Origin: an uncultured Eubacteriales bacterium | GTDB lineage: Bacteria; Bacillota; Clostridia; Monoglobales; Monoglobaceae | Direction: 5' to 3' | Assembly: GCA_900542675.1 (NCBI GenBank) | Contig: UQOT01000002.1 | Coordinates: 1 to 64,000, forward strand | DNA length: 64,000 nucleotides | In this document: positions 14,854 to 24,418 of the stretch, piece by piece | Position numbering within the stretch: the stretch's first letter is position 1 | Layout of the letters: each line of letters opens with the position of its first letter | Notes under the pieces: generated by a model | What the model was told of the DNA's origin: nothing | The model's database searches: none | Seen by the model: the letters and a program-made list of their open reading frames with translations, nothing else | Made by a program: the position numbers and the translations under genes

Positions 14854-16773
14854 TTAATATTTCTTAGGCTTTAAAATCGCGAGCAGAGCCATTCCCACAA
14901 GCGAACCTACAGCAAGCGCGATTAAGTAGCCCAAAACATTTCCGACAACCGGAAAGACGAATATTCCGCCGTGAGGCGCCATAAGCGTACAGCCGAATGC
15001 CATAGAAAGCGCTCCCGAAACCGCACTGCCTGCAATACAGGACGGGATTACGCGGAGCGGGTCAGCCGCCGCATACGGTATAGCGCCCTCGCTGATAAAA
15101 CACAGACCCATAATGTAGTTGACTATACCCGACTTTCTCTCAGCAGGTGTGAACCTGTTCTTAAAGAACGTAGTTGCCAGCGCAACCGCAAGCGGAGGAA
15201 CCATACCGCCGACCATAACGGCTGCCATTATATCATAGTTACCCTCTGCAATCGCCGCCGTGCCGAATACATACGCCGCCTTGTTGAACGGACCGCCCAT
15301 ATCAATCGACATCATTCCGCCGAGGACAAAACCGAGTACAATCTTGCTCGCGCCGTTCATAGCGTGCAGTCCGTTATTGAGTGCGGTATTGAGCCACGCA
15401 ATAATCGGATTGAATATACACATTATAATGCCAATAAAGAGTATTCCCAAAAGCGGATAAAGCAATACGGGTTTAATTCCCTCAAGACTCTGCGGCAGCT
15501 TTGAAAACAGCTTTTCGAGTCCAAGCGTTATATATCCGCCGACAAATCCGGCGAACAATGCGCCCAAAAATCCTGCCGATACTCCGCCCGCAGGCTCCAT
15601 AAACGTCATACCCGAAACCGCAAGCGCACCTCCGACAAATCCGACCGCAAGTCCCGGTCTGTCCGCGATACTCATTGCTATAAAGCCCGCAAGTATCGGA
15701 AGCATAAATCCGAACGCTGCATTTCCGACCGTCTTAAAGAACGCCGCTACGGGAGTGTTCATACCGAAGTTGCTCGGGTCAATCGAATAGTCGTCAAGCA
15801 GAAACGCAAGTGCAATCAATATTCCGCCGCCGGTTACAAACGGGAGCATATGCGAAACACCGTTCATCAGGTGCTTATAAATCGTATGACCTATGCCGTC
15901 CGAACTCTTCTCATCCGATGCCACTGCTGCGCCGCCCTTGTGACTGTATACGCCCGCCTTTTTGTCGATAATTCTCTGTATAAGCTCGTTCGGCTTATGA
16001 ATACCGTCCGCAACCTTTGTCTGAACTATCGGCTTACCGTCAAATCTCCCCATTTCAACATTTTTGTCGGCGGCGATAATTACGCCGTCGGCTTCGGCAA
16101 TCTCAGCCTTGGTCAGTACGTTCTTCGCACCGCCGCTGCCGTTTGTCTCGACTTTTATCGTAACGCCCATTTCTGACGCCGCCTTTTCAAGCGCTTCCGC
16201 TGCCATAAACGTATGCGCAATTCCTGTCGGGCACGCTGTAACCGCAACAATTTTTATAGACTTTGCAGACGAATTATTTGCCTTAGCCGGTTTTTCCTCA
16301 TTGCTGTCGCCGTACTTCTTCTCCTCCTGCTCATCAATCAGCTTTAAAAATTCCTTTGGCGCCTTCGCCGCAAGCAGTTTTGCGCGGAAGTCCTCGTCCA
16401 TAAGCATAACGGTCAGCCTTGACAGCACCTCAAGATGTGTATCGCCGCCCGCCTTCGGCGCCGCAATCATAAATATAAGGTTTGACTTCCCGCCGTCCAT
16501 CGCCTCAAGGTCAATTCCCGCAGGTACGGTTACCGCCGCAAGACCCGGTGTTTTAACAGCCGCGCTCTTTGCGTGCGGGATAGCGACTCCGTCGCCTATA
16601 GCCGTCGGTCCCTCTGCGTCACGGGCAAAAATGTCTTTTCTGTACTGCGCCTTATCACTGAGGTTTCCGTTCTTGTTATGCAATTCTATCAGCTTGTCGT
16701 AAAGCGCTTCCTTTGACCTCGCCGCAATATTGAGCTGCACGGCGTTTTCATTTAGCAAATCAATAACTTTCAT
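14854..16773 (-). CDS. fruA: PTS fructose transporter subunit EIIABC
   Basis: This 639-residue protein imports fructose as fructose 1-phosphate. Order: EIIA (about 1-150, active His in GVAIPHAKS), a linker, EIIB (about 172-270, active Cys in VTACPTGIAHTFMAA), and a membrane EIIC domain (about 300-639) with many glycine-rich helices. This is the usual three-domain fructose permease. GGAGAACACGTC precedes the ATG. It follows fruK closely, so its product passes directly to 1-phosphofructokinase. Confidence 0.95.
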   Translation of the reverse strand: MKVIDLLNENAVQLNIAARSKEALYDKLIELHNKNGNLSDKAQYRKDIFARDAEGPTAIGDGVAIPHAKSAAVKTPGLAAVTVPAGIDLEAMDGGKSNLIFMIAAPKAGGDTHLEVLSRLTVMLMDEDFRAKLLAAKAPKEFLKLIDEQEEKKYGDSNEEKPAKANNSSAKSIKIVAVTACPTGIAHTFMAAEALEKAASEMGVTIKVETNGSGGAKNVLTKAEIAEADGVIIAADKNVEMGRFDGKPIVQTKVADGIHKPNELIQRIIDKKAGVYSHKGGAAVASDEKSSDGIGHTIYKHLMNGVSHMLPFVTGGGILIALAFLLDDYSIDPSNFGMNTPVAAFFKTVGNAAFGFMLPILAGFIAMSIADRPGLAVGFVGGALAVSGMTFMEPAGGVSAGFLGALFAGFVGGYITLGLEKLFSKLPQSLEGIKPVLLYPLLGILFIGIIMCIFNPIIAWLNTALNNGLHAMNGASKIVLGFVLGGMMSIDMGGPFNKAAYVFGTAAIAEGNYDIMAAVMVGGMVPPLAVALATTFFKNRFTPAERKSGIVNYIMGLCFISEGAIPYAAADPLRVIPSCIAGSAVSGALSMAFGCTLMAPHGGIFVFPVVGNVLGYLIALAVGSLVGMALLAILKPKKY

Positions 16774-16794
16774 GACGTGTTCTCCTTTTCTAAT

Positions 16795-17697
16795 TTATAT
16801 TGAATTATATAATTTATTAATCAAATCAGCTTCCGCAAGCCCTGCCGAAAACGCTGTCGCGCTTCCGCACGCGGTCCCGAGGCGCAGCGCCTCTTTATAA
16901 TCCCCGGTGCGCAGGTAACCTGTCAAAAATCCCGCTACCATAGAATCACCCGCGCCGACTGAATTAACTACCTTGCCGTCGGGCACTCCCATCTCTATAA
17001 CCTCACCTGTCTCAGCGACAAGTATCGCTCCGTCGCCCGCGCGGGATACAAGAACATTTCTTGCACCGCGCTCCTGAAGCTTTTGCGCGTATTTTATGAT
17101 ATCGTCTCTGTCTGTAATTTCTACGCCGAAAATCTCGCCCAGCTCGTGATTGTTCGGCTTAATTAAAAACGGCTTAAATTTAAGCACATTCACAAGCAAA
17201 TCGCCCGTTGCGTCAACAACTGTGCGAACGCCCTTTCCGTCAATTAGCTTCATAATTCCTTCATATATATTATCGGGCAGACTGCTCGGTATGCTTCCCG
17301 CAAGAACCAGAATATCATCCTGTTCCAAATGCTCAATTCTGTAAAACAGTTTACTGAGAGCCTCGGGCGAAATCTCAGGTCCCTGCGCGTTGATGTCGGT
17401 CTCCTCGCCGCCTTTTATTTTCACATTAATACGGCTTATTCCACGGTCAAGCACAATCAGCCACGTCTTGATGCCGATTTCTTTAAGGTGCTTTTCAATC
17501 GCTTCACCGGTAAAGCCGGCGATAAACCCGAGAACTGTGCTCTCAACCTCCAAATTATTCAGCACAGTCGACACGTTAATTCCCTTGCCGCCGAAGAATA
17601 CCTCTTCGCTCTCGGTTCGGTTTACGCTGCCCGGCACGACTCTGTCCATATGAATAACATAATCTATTGCCGGGTTAAAAGTGACGGTGTAAATCAT
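16795..17697 (-). CDS. fruK: 1-phosphofructokinase
   Basis: This 300-residue PfkB-family kinase converts fructose 1-phosphate to fructose 1,6-bisphosphate. GGKGINVSTVLNNL and the ATP/anion-hole motif VNSVGAGDSMVAGF with its catalytic Asp are clear. Tagatose-6-phosphate kinase is related, but placement between the fruR regulator and fruA supports fruK. Its ATG overlaps the fruR stop by 4 nt (ATGA), so translation is coupled. Confidence 0.95.
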   Translation of the reverse strand: MIYTVTFNPAIDYVIHMDRVVPGSVNRTESEEVFFGGKGINVSTVLNNLEVESTVLGFIAGFTGEAIEKHLKEIGIKTWLIVLDRGISRINVKIKGGEETDINAQGPEISPEALSKLFYRIEHLEQDDILVLAGSIPSSLPDNIYEGIMKLIDGKGVRTVVDATGDLLVNVLKFKPFLIKPNNHELGEIFGVEITDRDDIIKYAQKLQERGARNVLVSRAGDGAILVAETGEVIEMGVPDGKVVNSVGAGDSMVAGFLTGYLRTGDYKEALRLGTACGSATAFSAGLAEADLINKLYNSI

Positions 17698-18446
17698 ACC
17701 ATAACCTCCTTAACAACCGTATGCTCCCGATACTCGGGGTTTTTCAGTTCATCTGTTATAATGCAGCATTGTTTAAGCTCGGCGAATGTGACCGCCGACA
17801 TTATGTCAAACTTGCTGCTGTCCGCCAATATATAAGTAACAAATGAATTTCTTATCGCCTCGGTCTTTAGCCGTGCCTCCTCAATATCGGGAGTCGTAAA
17901 GCCCTCCGGCAGATTAATTCCGTTTGTTCCGATAAACGCCTTGGTAAAATTATACTTTTTTATGTTATTAATGCTGTCCGAACCGACAACAGCCTCCGTC
18001 CCCGGCTTAATCAACCCGCCGAGAATGTATGTTTTAAGCCCTCTGCGGATAAGCGCACGTGCCTGAACTATTCCGTTTGTGACAAATGTCGCCTTAACTC
18101 CGCTCGGTATATAGTCAATCAGCGCAGCCGTTGTGGTACCCGCATCAATAAAGACAAAATCGGTATTCTGGATATATCCTGCCGCCGTCCTGCCGATTGC
18201 CGCCTTTTCAGCCACATTTAAAGCCGCTTTGGTGTCAAAATCCGGCTCGTTTATGCTTATCTGCTCACTCACTGCAGTCGCTCCGCCGTGAACCTTTTTA
18301 AGCCTGCCCATTCGGTCAAGGCTCGTAAGGTCGCGCCTTATAGTAGACTCAGACGTATCAAGCATATGCGCAAGCTCAGTCACAGTCGCAGACCCCTGAA
18401 CCCTAAGCAAATTTACTATTCTGTCGTGTCTCTCTTCCGTCAGCAT
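17694..18446 (-). CDS. fruR: DeoR-family regulator of fructose operon
   Basis: This 250-residue protein has an N-terminal DeoR winged helix (LTEERHDRIVNLLRVQGSAT, recognition segment DTSESTIRRDLTSLDRMG) and a C-terminal sugar-phosphate-sensing domain with DAGTTTAALIDYI and ILGGLIKPGTEAVVG. Family members repress fru genes until fructose 1-phosphate binds. The ATG at 18446 has GGGAGG 8 nt upstream; a start five codons earlier has no site. It is the first gene of the operon and probably autoregulates through repeats over the promoter at 18500-18566. Confidence 0.93.
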   Translation of the reverse strand: MLTEERHDRIVNLLRVQGSATVTELAHMLDTSESTIRRDLTSLDRMGRLKKVHGGATAVSEQISINEPDFDTKAALNVAEKAAIGRTAAGYIQNTDFVFIDAGTTTAALIDYIPSGVKATFVTNGIVQARALIRRGLKTYILGGLIKPGTEAVVGSDSINNIKKYNFTKAFIGTNGINLPEGFTTPDIEEARLKTEAIRNSFVTYILADSSKFDIMSAVTFAELKQCCIITDELKNPEYREHTVVKEVMV

Positions 18447-18499
18447 ATCATATCCTCCCAATGCCGCCTGACTTATTGTCTCTTTTTATTTACAATGCT

Positions 18500-18528
18500 A
18501 TAATACCACCATTTATGCTCATTGTCAA
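18500..18528 (-). promoter_or_regulatory. promoter of fru operon
   Basis: Minus strand TTGACA (18528-18523), 17 bp, TATTAT (18505-18500), about 55 bp before fruR. Confidence 0.8.
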
Positions 18529-18566
18529 TCATTTTTAATCATAAATAATCAATAATAGTCATTTTT
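18529..18566. promoter_or_regulatory. probable FruR operator repeats
   Basis: Two direct copies of TCATTTTT at 18529-18536 and 18559-18566, 30 bp apart (three helical turns), lie immediately upstream of the -35. AT-rich spaced repeats are typical of DeoR-family operators. Binding is inferred. Confidence 0.5.
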
Positions 18567-18644
18567 GTTCAACACCAACAATAATATACCCTATCACTGA
18601 GAAAAAGATACGCGGAATTTGTGCAATTTTATTAAACACGAAAA

Positions 18645-18677
18645 AAGACACCTGAAACACAAAGCTTCAAGTGTCTT
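18645..18677 (-). terminator. terminator of tRNA-Thr transcript
   Basis: A 12-13-bp stem (AAGACACTTGAA with TTTCAGGTGTCTT, one G-U) followed on the minus strand by TTTTTT, immediately past the tRNA. Confidence 0.85.
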
Positions 18678-18681
18678 AAAG

Positions 18682-18757
18682 TGGAGCCGATAAGCAGAAT
18701 CGAACTGCTGACCTATTCATTACGAGTGAATCGCTCTACCATCTGAGCTATATCGGC
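18682..18757 (-). tRNA. tRNA-Thr (anticodon CGU)
   Basis: The 76-nt minus-strand gene begins GCCGATATAGCTCAGA and ends TATCGGCTCCA with CCA encoded. The acceptor stem GCCGATA/TATCGGC is perfect, the D-loop has AGCTCAGATGGTAGAGC, the T-loop has GTTCGATTC, and the anticodon loop CTCGTAA gives CGU, which reads ACG (Thr). It has its own consensus promoter and terminator and stands alone. Confidence 0.96.
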
Positions 18758-18771
18758 ACTCACAGATAGAT

Positions 18772-18800
18772 ATTATACACTATTATTTGAAATTTGTCAA
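18772..18800 (-). promoter_or_regulatory. promoter of tRNA-Thr
   Basis: Minus strand TTGACA (18800-18795), 17 bp, TATAAT (18777-18772), ending 15 bp before the tRNA. Confidence 0.88.
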
Positions 18801-18888
18801 GAGCGACTTAGTCATATTTTCCGTAAAATTCGTCCGAAATGCGCACGCACGGGCGCATTTAACTAAGCGCTCGGCATAGCAAAATAAA

Positions 18889-18914
18889 AATCCCTTCGGA
18901 AATACGAAGGGATT
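18889..18914 (-). terminator. terminator of ribosomal operon
   Basis: A 10-bp perfect stem AATCCCTTCG/CGAAGGGATT with a 6-nt loop, then TTTTATTTTG on the minus strand, 15 bp past rplQ. It closes the S10-spc-alpha operon. Confidence 0.9.
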
Positions 18915-18929
18915 TTTTGATGCTCTTTA

Positions 18930-19271
18930 TTAAACAAGCTCAAGAATTGCAACCTCTGCTGCGTCGCCGCGGCGCGGGCCTATCTTGATTATTCTTGTGT
19001 ATCCGCCGTTTCTGTCCGCGTACTTGGGCGCGATTTCGTCAAACAGCTTTGATACAACCTCTCTCTTTGTAATATATGAGAGCGCCTGTCTCTTTGTGTG
19101 AAGTGTGTTCTTCTTGCCGAGAGTAATCATTTTCTCAGCCATTCTTTTAACCTCTTTCGCTCTTGTTGTGGTGGTCTCTATCTTACCGTTTTCCAAAAAC
19201 GAAGTTGTGAGGTTTCTGAGCATAGCACGTCTGTGAGCGGTAGGTCTGCCCAGCTTTCTTTCCTGTGCCAT
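18930..19271 (-). CDS. rplQ: 50S ribosomal protein L17
   Basis: This 113-residue protein of the large subunit sits near the peptide exit tunnel. The start [14 protein letters not shown] is diagnostic. It is the last gene of the alpha operon, following rpoA, and ends just before the operon terminator. Confidence 0.97.
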   Translation of the reverse strand: MAQERKLGRPTAHRRAMLRNLTTSFLENGKIETTTTRAKEVKRMAEKMITLGKKNTLHTKRQALSYITKREVVSKLFDEIAPKYADRNGGYTRIIKIGPRRGDAAEVAILELV

Positions 19272-19302
19272 TTATTTCACCTCTTCCTGTAATCTTTTTG
19301 TT

Positions 19303-20250
19303 TTAGTCGTCGTTTGCAAGCCCGAGTCCCATACCGTCAAGCTTTGCAATTACTTCTTCAAGCGACTTGCGTCCAAGATTTCTGACCTTCATCATATCTG
19401 TTTCGCTGCGTGTGGTCAAATCCTGAACCGTGTTGATACCCGCGCGCTTTAAGCAGTTGTAAGAACGTACCGACAAATCGAGCTCCTCAATAGTTGTCTC
19501 AAGTACCTTCTCCTTCTGGCCTTCTTCCTTCTCAACCATTATCTCAACGTTCTTAGTATCGTCCGAAAGGTCAATGAAGAGACTTAAATGCTCGCTTATA
19601 ATCTTTGCCGCAAGGCTCACGGCTTCAGACGGAGCAATCGTTCCGTTTGTCCAGAGCTCAAGCGTCAGCTTATCATAATCAGTCACATTTCCGACCCTTG
19701 TTTTTTCGGTAAAGTAATTTACCTTTTTTACCGGTGTGTATATCGAGTCGGTCGCAATAACACCAATCTGTCCCTGAATAAGCTCCTTATTCTGGTCGCA
19801 CGAAACATATCCGCGGCCTCTGTCAATGTTGATTTCCATAAACAGCTTCGCATCGTCGTCGAGCGTTGCTATATGCAAATCCTCATTGATAATCTCAACG
19901 TCCGCGTCATGCTTGATGTCGCGTGCTAGGATTTCGCCCGCTCCCTCCTGATTAATATAAATCGTCTTGGGTCCGTCGCCATGAAGCTTAATTGCAAGGT
20001 TCTTAATATTAAGTATTATCTCGGTAACGTCTTCTTTAACACCGGGAATAGTAGAAAACTCGTGTAAAACGCCATCTATCTTCACGGAAGTTGAAGCAAC
20101 ACCCGGGAGCGATGACAAAAGCATTCTTCTCAGTGAATTACCGAGTGTTGTTCCATAGCCTCTTTCAAGAGGCTCTATAACGAATTTTGCGTACTTGTCA
20201 TCCTCCGATGATTCGATACACTCAATTCTTGGTTTTTCTATTTCAATCAT
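19303..20250 (-). CDS. rpoA: RNA polymerase alpha subunit
   Basis: This 315-residue protein forms the dimer on which RNA polymerase assembles. The N-terminal dimer domain has [19 protein letters not shown]; an acidic linker follows; the C-terminal domain (about 245-310) binds UP elements and activators with [16 protein letters not shown] and [17 protein letters not shown] lies 9 nt before the ATG. It lies between rpsD and rplQ, as in most Firmicutes. Confidence 0.98.
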   Translation of the reverse strand: MIEIEKPRIECIESSEDDKYAKFVIEPLERGYGTTLGNSLRRMLLSSLPGVASTSVKIDGVLHEFSTIPGVKEDVTEIILNIKNLAIKLHGDGPKTIYINQEGAGEILARDIKHDADVEIINEDLHIATLDDDAKLFMEINIDRGRGYVSCDQNKELIQGQIGVIATDSIYTPVKKVNYFTEKTRVGNVTDYDKLTLELWTNGTIAPSEAVSLAAKIISEHLSLFIDLSDDTKNVEIMVEKEEGQKEKVLETTIEELDLSVRSYNCLKRAGINTVQDLTTRSETDMMKVRNLGRKSLEEVIAKLDGMGLGLANDD

Positions 20251-20291
20251 TGTAAAGACCTCCTATGAATTAGGATTGTAGGCGCAGCCTA

Positions 20292-20885
20292 CTATTTGCT
20301 GTAATACTCGACAATCATATGCTCCTCAACCGGGAAGTCTATATCTTCTCTGTCTGCAAGCGCAATAATCTTACCTTCGCAGGTATCCTTGTTCATATCT
20401 ATCCACTTCGGAACCAGTCTGTTTGAATTTCTCTCAATAATATCCTTCATTCTGTCAGCGTTTCTGCTGCTCTCCTTAAGACTGATAACCTCGCCGGGCT
20501 TTACAAGATACGACGGAATGTTAACTCTCTTGCCGTTTACTGTAACGTGACCGTGGTTAACAATCTGTCTTGCTTCACGTCTTGTGTTGGCAAGACCCAT
20601 ACGGAAAATTACGTTGTCAAGTCTCGACTCCAAAATCTGAAGCAGGCACTCACCCGTAACACCGTTCATCTTTGTTGCCATTACATAATATTTAGCGAAC
20701 TGTTTCTCAAGAACGCCGTATATAAATCTGACTTTCTGCTTTTCATTAAGCTGCATACCATACTCGCTCTGCTTCTTGCGTCTGGTATCGATGGTTCTGT
20801 TTGAACTCTTGTCAATACCCATTACAGACGGCTCGATACCGAGTGTGCGGCATCTTTTAAGCACAGGCTGCATATTTTTAGCCAT
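20292..20885 (-). CDS. rpsD: 30S ribosomal protein S4
   Basis: This 197-residue primary 16S rRNA binder has the S4 RNA-binding fold (GLANTRREARQIVNHGHVTV). Here it is inside the alpha operon between rpsK and rpoA, unlike Bacillus where it lies elsewhere. It lacks the N-terminal Cys4 zinc site of many S4 proteins (only one Cys near the start). It ends in TAG, which shows that TAG is a normal stop in this genome. Confidence 0.97.
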   Translation of the reverse strand: MAKNMQPVLKRCRTLGIEPSVMGIDKSSNRTIDTRRKKQSEYGMQLNEKQKVRFIYGVLEKQFAKYYVMATKMNGVTGECLLQILESRLDNVIFRMGLANTRREARQIVNHGHVTVNGKRVNIPSYLVKPGEVISLKESSRNADRMKDIIERNSNRLVPKWIDMNKDTCEGKIIALADREDIDFPVEEHMIVEYYSK

Positions 20886-20952
20886 TCTTTTATCCTCCTT
20901 ACAATATCAAATCCCCCGCGCAGTATTCTGCGCGGCGTAACTTTAGAATAAA

Positions 20953-21345
20953 TTACACACGTCTTCTCTTCGGCGGTCTGCAGCCGTTGTGAGGAATAGG
21001 TGTAACGTCCTTAATCATATTGACCTCGAGTCCCGCAACCTGAAGCGCTCTTATTGCAGCTTCACGGCCTGCGCCCGGGCCCTTAACGTAAACTTCAACT
21101 GTCTTTAAACCATGTTCCATTGCAGCTCTTGCTGCTGTCTCAGCAGCCATCTGTGCCGCGAACGGAGTGCTCTTTTTAGAACCTCTAAATCCAAGACCGC
21201 CTGCACTTGCCCACGAAATCGCGTTGCCGGCAACGTCTGTAATAGTAACAATGGTGTTATTGAATGTAGATTTGATATGTGCAGCGCCGCGCTCTATGTG
21301 CTTCTTCTCCTTGCGGCGTCTTGACTTCTTTACTACCTTTGCCAT
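20953..21345 (-). CDS. rpsK: 30S ribosomal protein S11
   Basis: This 130-residue platform protein has [18 protein letters not shown] and ends [15 protein letters not shown], both family signatures. AGGAGG precedes the ATG. It is followed by rpsD. Confidence 0.98.
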   Translation of the reverse strand: MAKVVKKSRRRKEKKHIERGAAHIKSTFNNTIVTITDVAGNAISWASAGGLGFRGSKKSTPFAAQMAAETAARAAMEHGLKTVEVYVKGPGAGREAAIRALQVAGLEVNMIKDVTPIPHNGCRPPKRRRV

Positions 21346-21492
21346 TGTGTTTTCACCTCCTGTTAGAATACGAAATCTTACAATATCTTGTTATTGAAGA
21401 AAATTCAAATTAAATTAATGCCTGCCGAAAGCCCATAGACAGTCTTATACCGCCGAAAGCTTCCGAAGGGGTGCAATACAAAGAAAAAACTA

Positions 21493-21858
21493 TTATTTCT
21501 TCTTGTTTGCGATTGTACGCTTCGGTCCCTTACGGGTTCTCGCGTTTGTCTTACTGCGCTGTCCGCGAACGGGAAGACCCTTTCTGTGGCGGATGCCTCT
21601 GTAGCAGTTGATTTCCATAAGGCGCTTAATATCGAGAGCGATATCACGTCTCAAGTCGCCTTCAACATTGTAGTTGTCAATTTCGTTTCTGAGAGTCTGT
21701 ACTTCGTCCTCTGTGAGGTCACGGACTCTTGTGTCCGGATTAACCCCTGTTGCTGCCAAAATCTTTCTCGAAGTGGAAACACCGATACCGAAAATGTATG
21801 TGAGTCCGTATTCGACTCTCTTCTCATTCGGTAAATCCACACCTGCGATACGTGCCAT
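21493..21858 (-). CDS. rpsM: 30S ribosomal protein S13
   Basis: This 121-residue head protein starts [20 protein letters not shown] and ends in the basic [17 protein letters not shown] tail that contacts the P-site tRNA. I chose the ATG at 21858, which has GGAGGTGA upstream; a frame 18 codons longer lacks a site. A 147-bp gap without a gene separates it from rpsK. Confidence 0.97.
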   Translation of the reverse strand: MARIAGVDLPNEKRVEYGLTYIFGIGVSTSRKILAATGVNPDTRVRDLTEDEVQTLRNEIDNYNVEGDLRRDIALDIKRLMEINCYRGIRHRKGLPVRGQRSKTNARTRKGPKRTIANKKK

Positions 21859-21997
21859 TAATAATTCACCTCCATAAATTTTTCCGAAAAAATAAGCGGA
21901 GCAGAATTTCACCCATAATATTTAAAATAATAAAACTATGAAGTCGGCAAAAATATAGTGGTCTTGATGCCTGACCCTGCCCGCATTATGATACTGT

Positions 21998-22123
<126 letters not shown>

Positions 22124-22306
22124 CTAAATTTGTATTATGCCCGATTTTCAGGTTAAATATACCTAATAAGTTACATTAAACCATACTAATCGAACCATAA
22201 TATTTTATCATATACTCTGCGTTTAGTCAAGTCTTTGCGCCGCTAAGCGCCGCTTAATATTAACCAAACTTTTCAGCCAAATGTTTAAGTTTTATGACAT
22301 TCTTGT

Positions 22307-22456
22307 CTATAAAACGGTAACCGTCTGTATTTTGGGAGCAGACGGTACAGCCGACGGGATTTGCTTGCCCGATGTTTTCTCTGCTCTGCTCCCGCAGACG
22401 GCAAGAAGCAGAGCAAGCGACAAGCTTACAGATATAATATATCTTTTTAATGCCAT
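22307..22456 (-). CDS. possible 49-residue lipoprotein between infA and rpmJ
   Basis: The frame MALKRYIISVSLSLALLLAV continues CGSRAEK: a basic start, a hydrophobic core and a lipobox-like LAVC, then a polar Ser/Pro-rich tail of about 25 residues. GGAGAAAG lies 6 nt upstream of the ATG at 22456. A gene here is unusual, since infA and rpmJ are normally adjacent. It may be a truncated lipoprotein: a second frame continues open past its stop. Function unknown. Confidence 0.4.
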   Translation of the reverse strand: MALKRYIISVSLSLALLLAVCGSRAEKTSGKQIPSAVPSAPKIQTVTVL

Positions 22457-22473
22457 AGCTCTTTCTCCGATTT

Positions 22474-22692
22474 TTATTTTGCGCGCCACGTAATTCTGCC
22501 TTTTGTAAGGTCGTACGGCGAAATTTCGATTGTAACCTTATCGCCCGGCAAAATCTTAATATAGTGCATTCTGAGCTTGCCCGAAATGTGAGCCAAAATC
22601 TCGTGACCGTTTTCAAGCACTACTTTAAACATTGCGTTCGGCAGCGCCTCGACTACCTTACCTTCAACTTCCAAAACGTCTTCCTTTGCCAT
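22474..22692 (-). CDS. infA: translation initiation factor IF-1
   Basis: The 72-residue OB-fold factor [20 protein letters not shown] binds the 30S A site during initiation. [15 protein letters not shown] and [13 protein letters not shown] are conserved. It overlaps nothing and follows the KOW-domain gene by 3 bp. Confidence 0.98.
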   Translation of the reverse strand: MAKEDVLEVEGKVVEALPNAMFKVVLENGHEILAHISGKLRMHYIKILPGDKVTIEISPYDLTKGRITWRAK

Positions 22693-22695
22693 TGA

Positions 22696-22950
22696 TTATA
22701 CCTCCTTTAAAATTTTTCTTATTTCCGCGTCGCTGAGATTTGCCGCATCCTCTGCCGTCTTTCCCGTCTTTACAAGGTGCAGGTTCTTTTTAAGCTTAGG
22801 ATTTTCGGTCTTTCTCAATTTTCCGTCGCAGATTTTTACATATTCATCGTCTGTTTTTTCTACGACAATATAAGCTCTGCCGCAGCCGCGCCCCGCCGTC
22901 GCGCGTACAATGTCACCGACAGCGAGCTGCGGACGCTTTGAATTTTTCAT
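22696..22950 (-). CDS. KOW-domain RNA-binding protein (L14e-like)
   Basis: This 84-residue basic protein has an N-terminal KOW-like SH3 barrel (LAVGDIVRATAGRGCGRAYI) as in ribosomal L14e-like proteins that lie between map and infA in many Clostridia. The role is presumed ribosome- or RNA-related but is not established. The ATG at 22950 has GAGGGG upstream; the longer frame starts seven codons earlier without a site. Confidence 0.85.
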   Translation of the reverse strand: MKNSKRPQLAVGDIVRATAGRGCGRAYIVVEKTDDEYVKICDGKLRKTENPKLKKNLHLVKTGKTAEDAANLSDAEIRKILKEV

Positions 22951-23015
22951 AAATCTAACCCCTCTCAGCAAGCACAGCGCGCCTGACCTATAATCCCCTT
23001 TTGCGGGAAGCTCCG

Positions 23016-23783
23016 CTACTCAGCCTCAGGACTGCCTGCGGGGAAGGTCAGCAGAACAGGGTCGCCCTTTGTTACCAAAATTGTGTTTTCATAGTGCGCT
23101 GTATTCTTTCCGTCCTTTGTTATTACCGCCCACTCGTTATCGGCTACGTACACATCCTTATTTCCGGCACAAATCATAGGCTCAACCGCTATGACCATAC
23201 CCGCTCTGAGGCGTATGCCCTTTTGATGCGTTACATAGTTCGGTATCTCGGGGTCCTCGTGCATATCCGCACCTACCCCGTGACCGCAATAGTTCCGTAG
23301 AACCGAAAATCCGTTCGACTCCGCGTGTGTCTGAACCGCACGTGAAATGTCAGATATTCTGTAGCCCTCTCTTGCGAATTCAAGCGCCTTAAAGAAGCTC
23401 TCGCGCGTAACGCGAACCAGCTTTTCGGTCTCGTCATCGACCTTGCCGACCTTAAACGTTCTCGCTGCGTCGCCGTGATAGCCGTGCCAGCACGCACCGA
23501 CGTCAACACTCACAATATCGCCCTCTTTAAGAGGAGTATCGTCCGGAAACCCGTGGATAATACAGTCGTTAACGCTCGCGCAGATTGCCGCGGGAAAACC
23601 GCCGTAGCCCTTAAACGAACAAGTGCAGCCCTTAGACAGAATATAGTCCTCTGCAATTTTGTTAAGCTGATTTGTAGTTACGCCCGGGCGAACCGCCTTT
23701 GAAACCTCAATCAATGCTTCGTAAGTAATGCGTCCCGCAACCCTGAGCTTTTCAATTTCTGATTTTGATTTTAAGATAACCAC
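23016..23783 (-). CDS. map: methionine aminopeptidase, type I
   Basis: This 255-residue metalloprotease removes the initiator methionine. The metal ligands are present: Asp in SVDVGACWHGYHGDAART (two), His in GHGVGADMHEDP, Glu in IAVEPMI and in the C-terminal TAHYENTI. It lies between adk and the KOW gene in the spc operon, with a 2-bp gap to adk. Confidence 0.97.
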   Translation of the reverse strand: MVILKSKSEIEKLRVAGRITYEALIEVSKAVRPGVTTNQLNKIAEDYILSKGCTCSFKGYGGFPAAICASVNDCIIHGFPDDTPLKEGDIVSVDVGACWHGYHGDAARTFKVGKVDDETEKLVRVTRESFFKALEFAREGYRISDISRAVQTHAESNGFSVLRNYCGHGVGADMHEDPEIPNYVTHQKGIRLRAGMVIAVEPMICAGNKDVYVADNEWAVITKDGKNTAHYENTILVTKGDPVLLTFPAGSPEAE

Positions 23784-23785
23784 TT

Positions 23786-24418
23786 TTACGCCTCCAGAGC
23801 CTTAAGTACTTCTTTTGTTGTGTCCTCTATAGAATTCTTGCCCGCTGCAACTTTAAGCATACCCTTTTCTTTATAGTACGCAATAAGCGGCTCTGTCTGT
23901 GAATGATATGTCTTAAGACGTTCCTTGACCGTCTCGGGCTTATCGTCCTTGCGGACAGCAAGCTTACCGCCGCACTTGTCGCACACACCCGGGGTCTTAG
24001 GCTTTCTGAACTCCTTGTGGTAGGTTGTCGCGCACCTCTCGCACTCGAGTCTGCCCGAAATTCTGTTGATTATCGTATCATCCGCCACGTCAAGCTCTAA
24101 AACCGAGTCAATCTCAATTGTCGATGCGCTGAGCGCCTCAGCCTGAGCGAGTGTTCTCGGAAATCCGTCAAGGATAAATCCGTTTTTGCAGTCGTCTTCT
24201 TTAAGTCTGTTCGCCATAACGTCAATCATTACACTGTCCGGTATCAGCCTACCGTCATTTATATAATTTTCGGCAATCTTGCCGAGCTCGGTTCCGGCTT
24301 TAATATTCTTTCTGAGTAAAGCTCCTGTTGAAATTGTAGGAATGTTAAAGTGTTCGCTGAGTTTTTCCGCCTGAGTGCCCTTTCCGGCGCCCGGCGCAGC
24401 TAATAATATAAGTCTCAT
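23786..24418 (-). CDS. adk: adenylate kinase
   Basis: The 210-residue enzyme interconverts ATP + AMP and 2 ADP. The P-loop is GAPGAGKGTQ-like (AAPGAGKGTQAEKL), with the AMP site DGFPRTLAQAEAL. The LID domain has two CxxC pairs (CERC and CDKC), the zinc form found in Gram-positives. I chose the ATG at 24418 with GGGGTGA upstream. Confidence 0.97.
   Translation of the reverse strand: MRLILLAAPGAGKGTQAEKLSEHFNIPTISTGALLRKNIKAGTELGKIAENYINDGRLIPDSVMIDVMANRLKEDDCKNGFILDGFPRTLAQAEALSASTIEIDSVLELDVADDTIINRISGRLECERCATTYHKEFRKPKTPGVCDKCGGKLAVRKDDKPETVKERLKTYHSQTEPLIAYYKEKGMLKVAAGKNSIEDTTKEVLKALEA

Noticed and set aside
16064..16702. 212-residue plus-strand frame opposite fruA
   Set aside because: Antisense shadow of fruA; similar long shadows lie opposite the ATPase and other GC-rich minus-strand genes.
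22260..22616. 118-residue minus-strand frame overlapping infA
   Set aside because: Most of it lies in another frame of infA; the composition is not protein-like and there is no start site.
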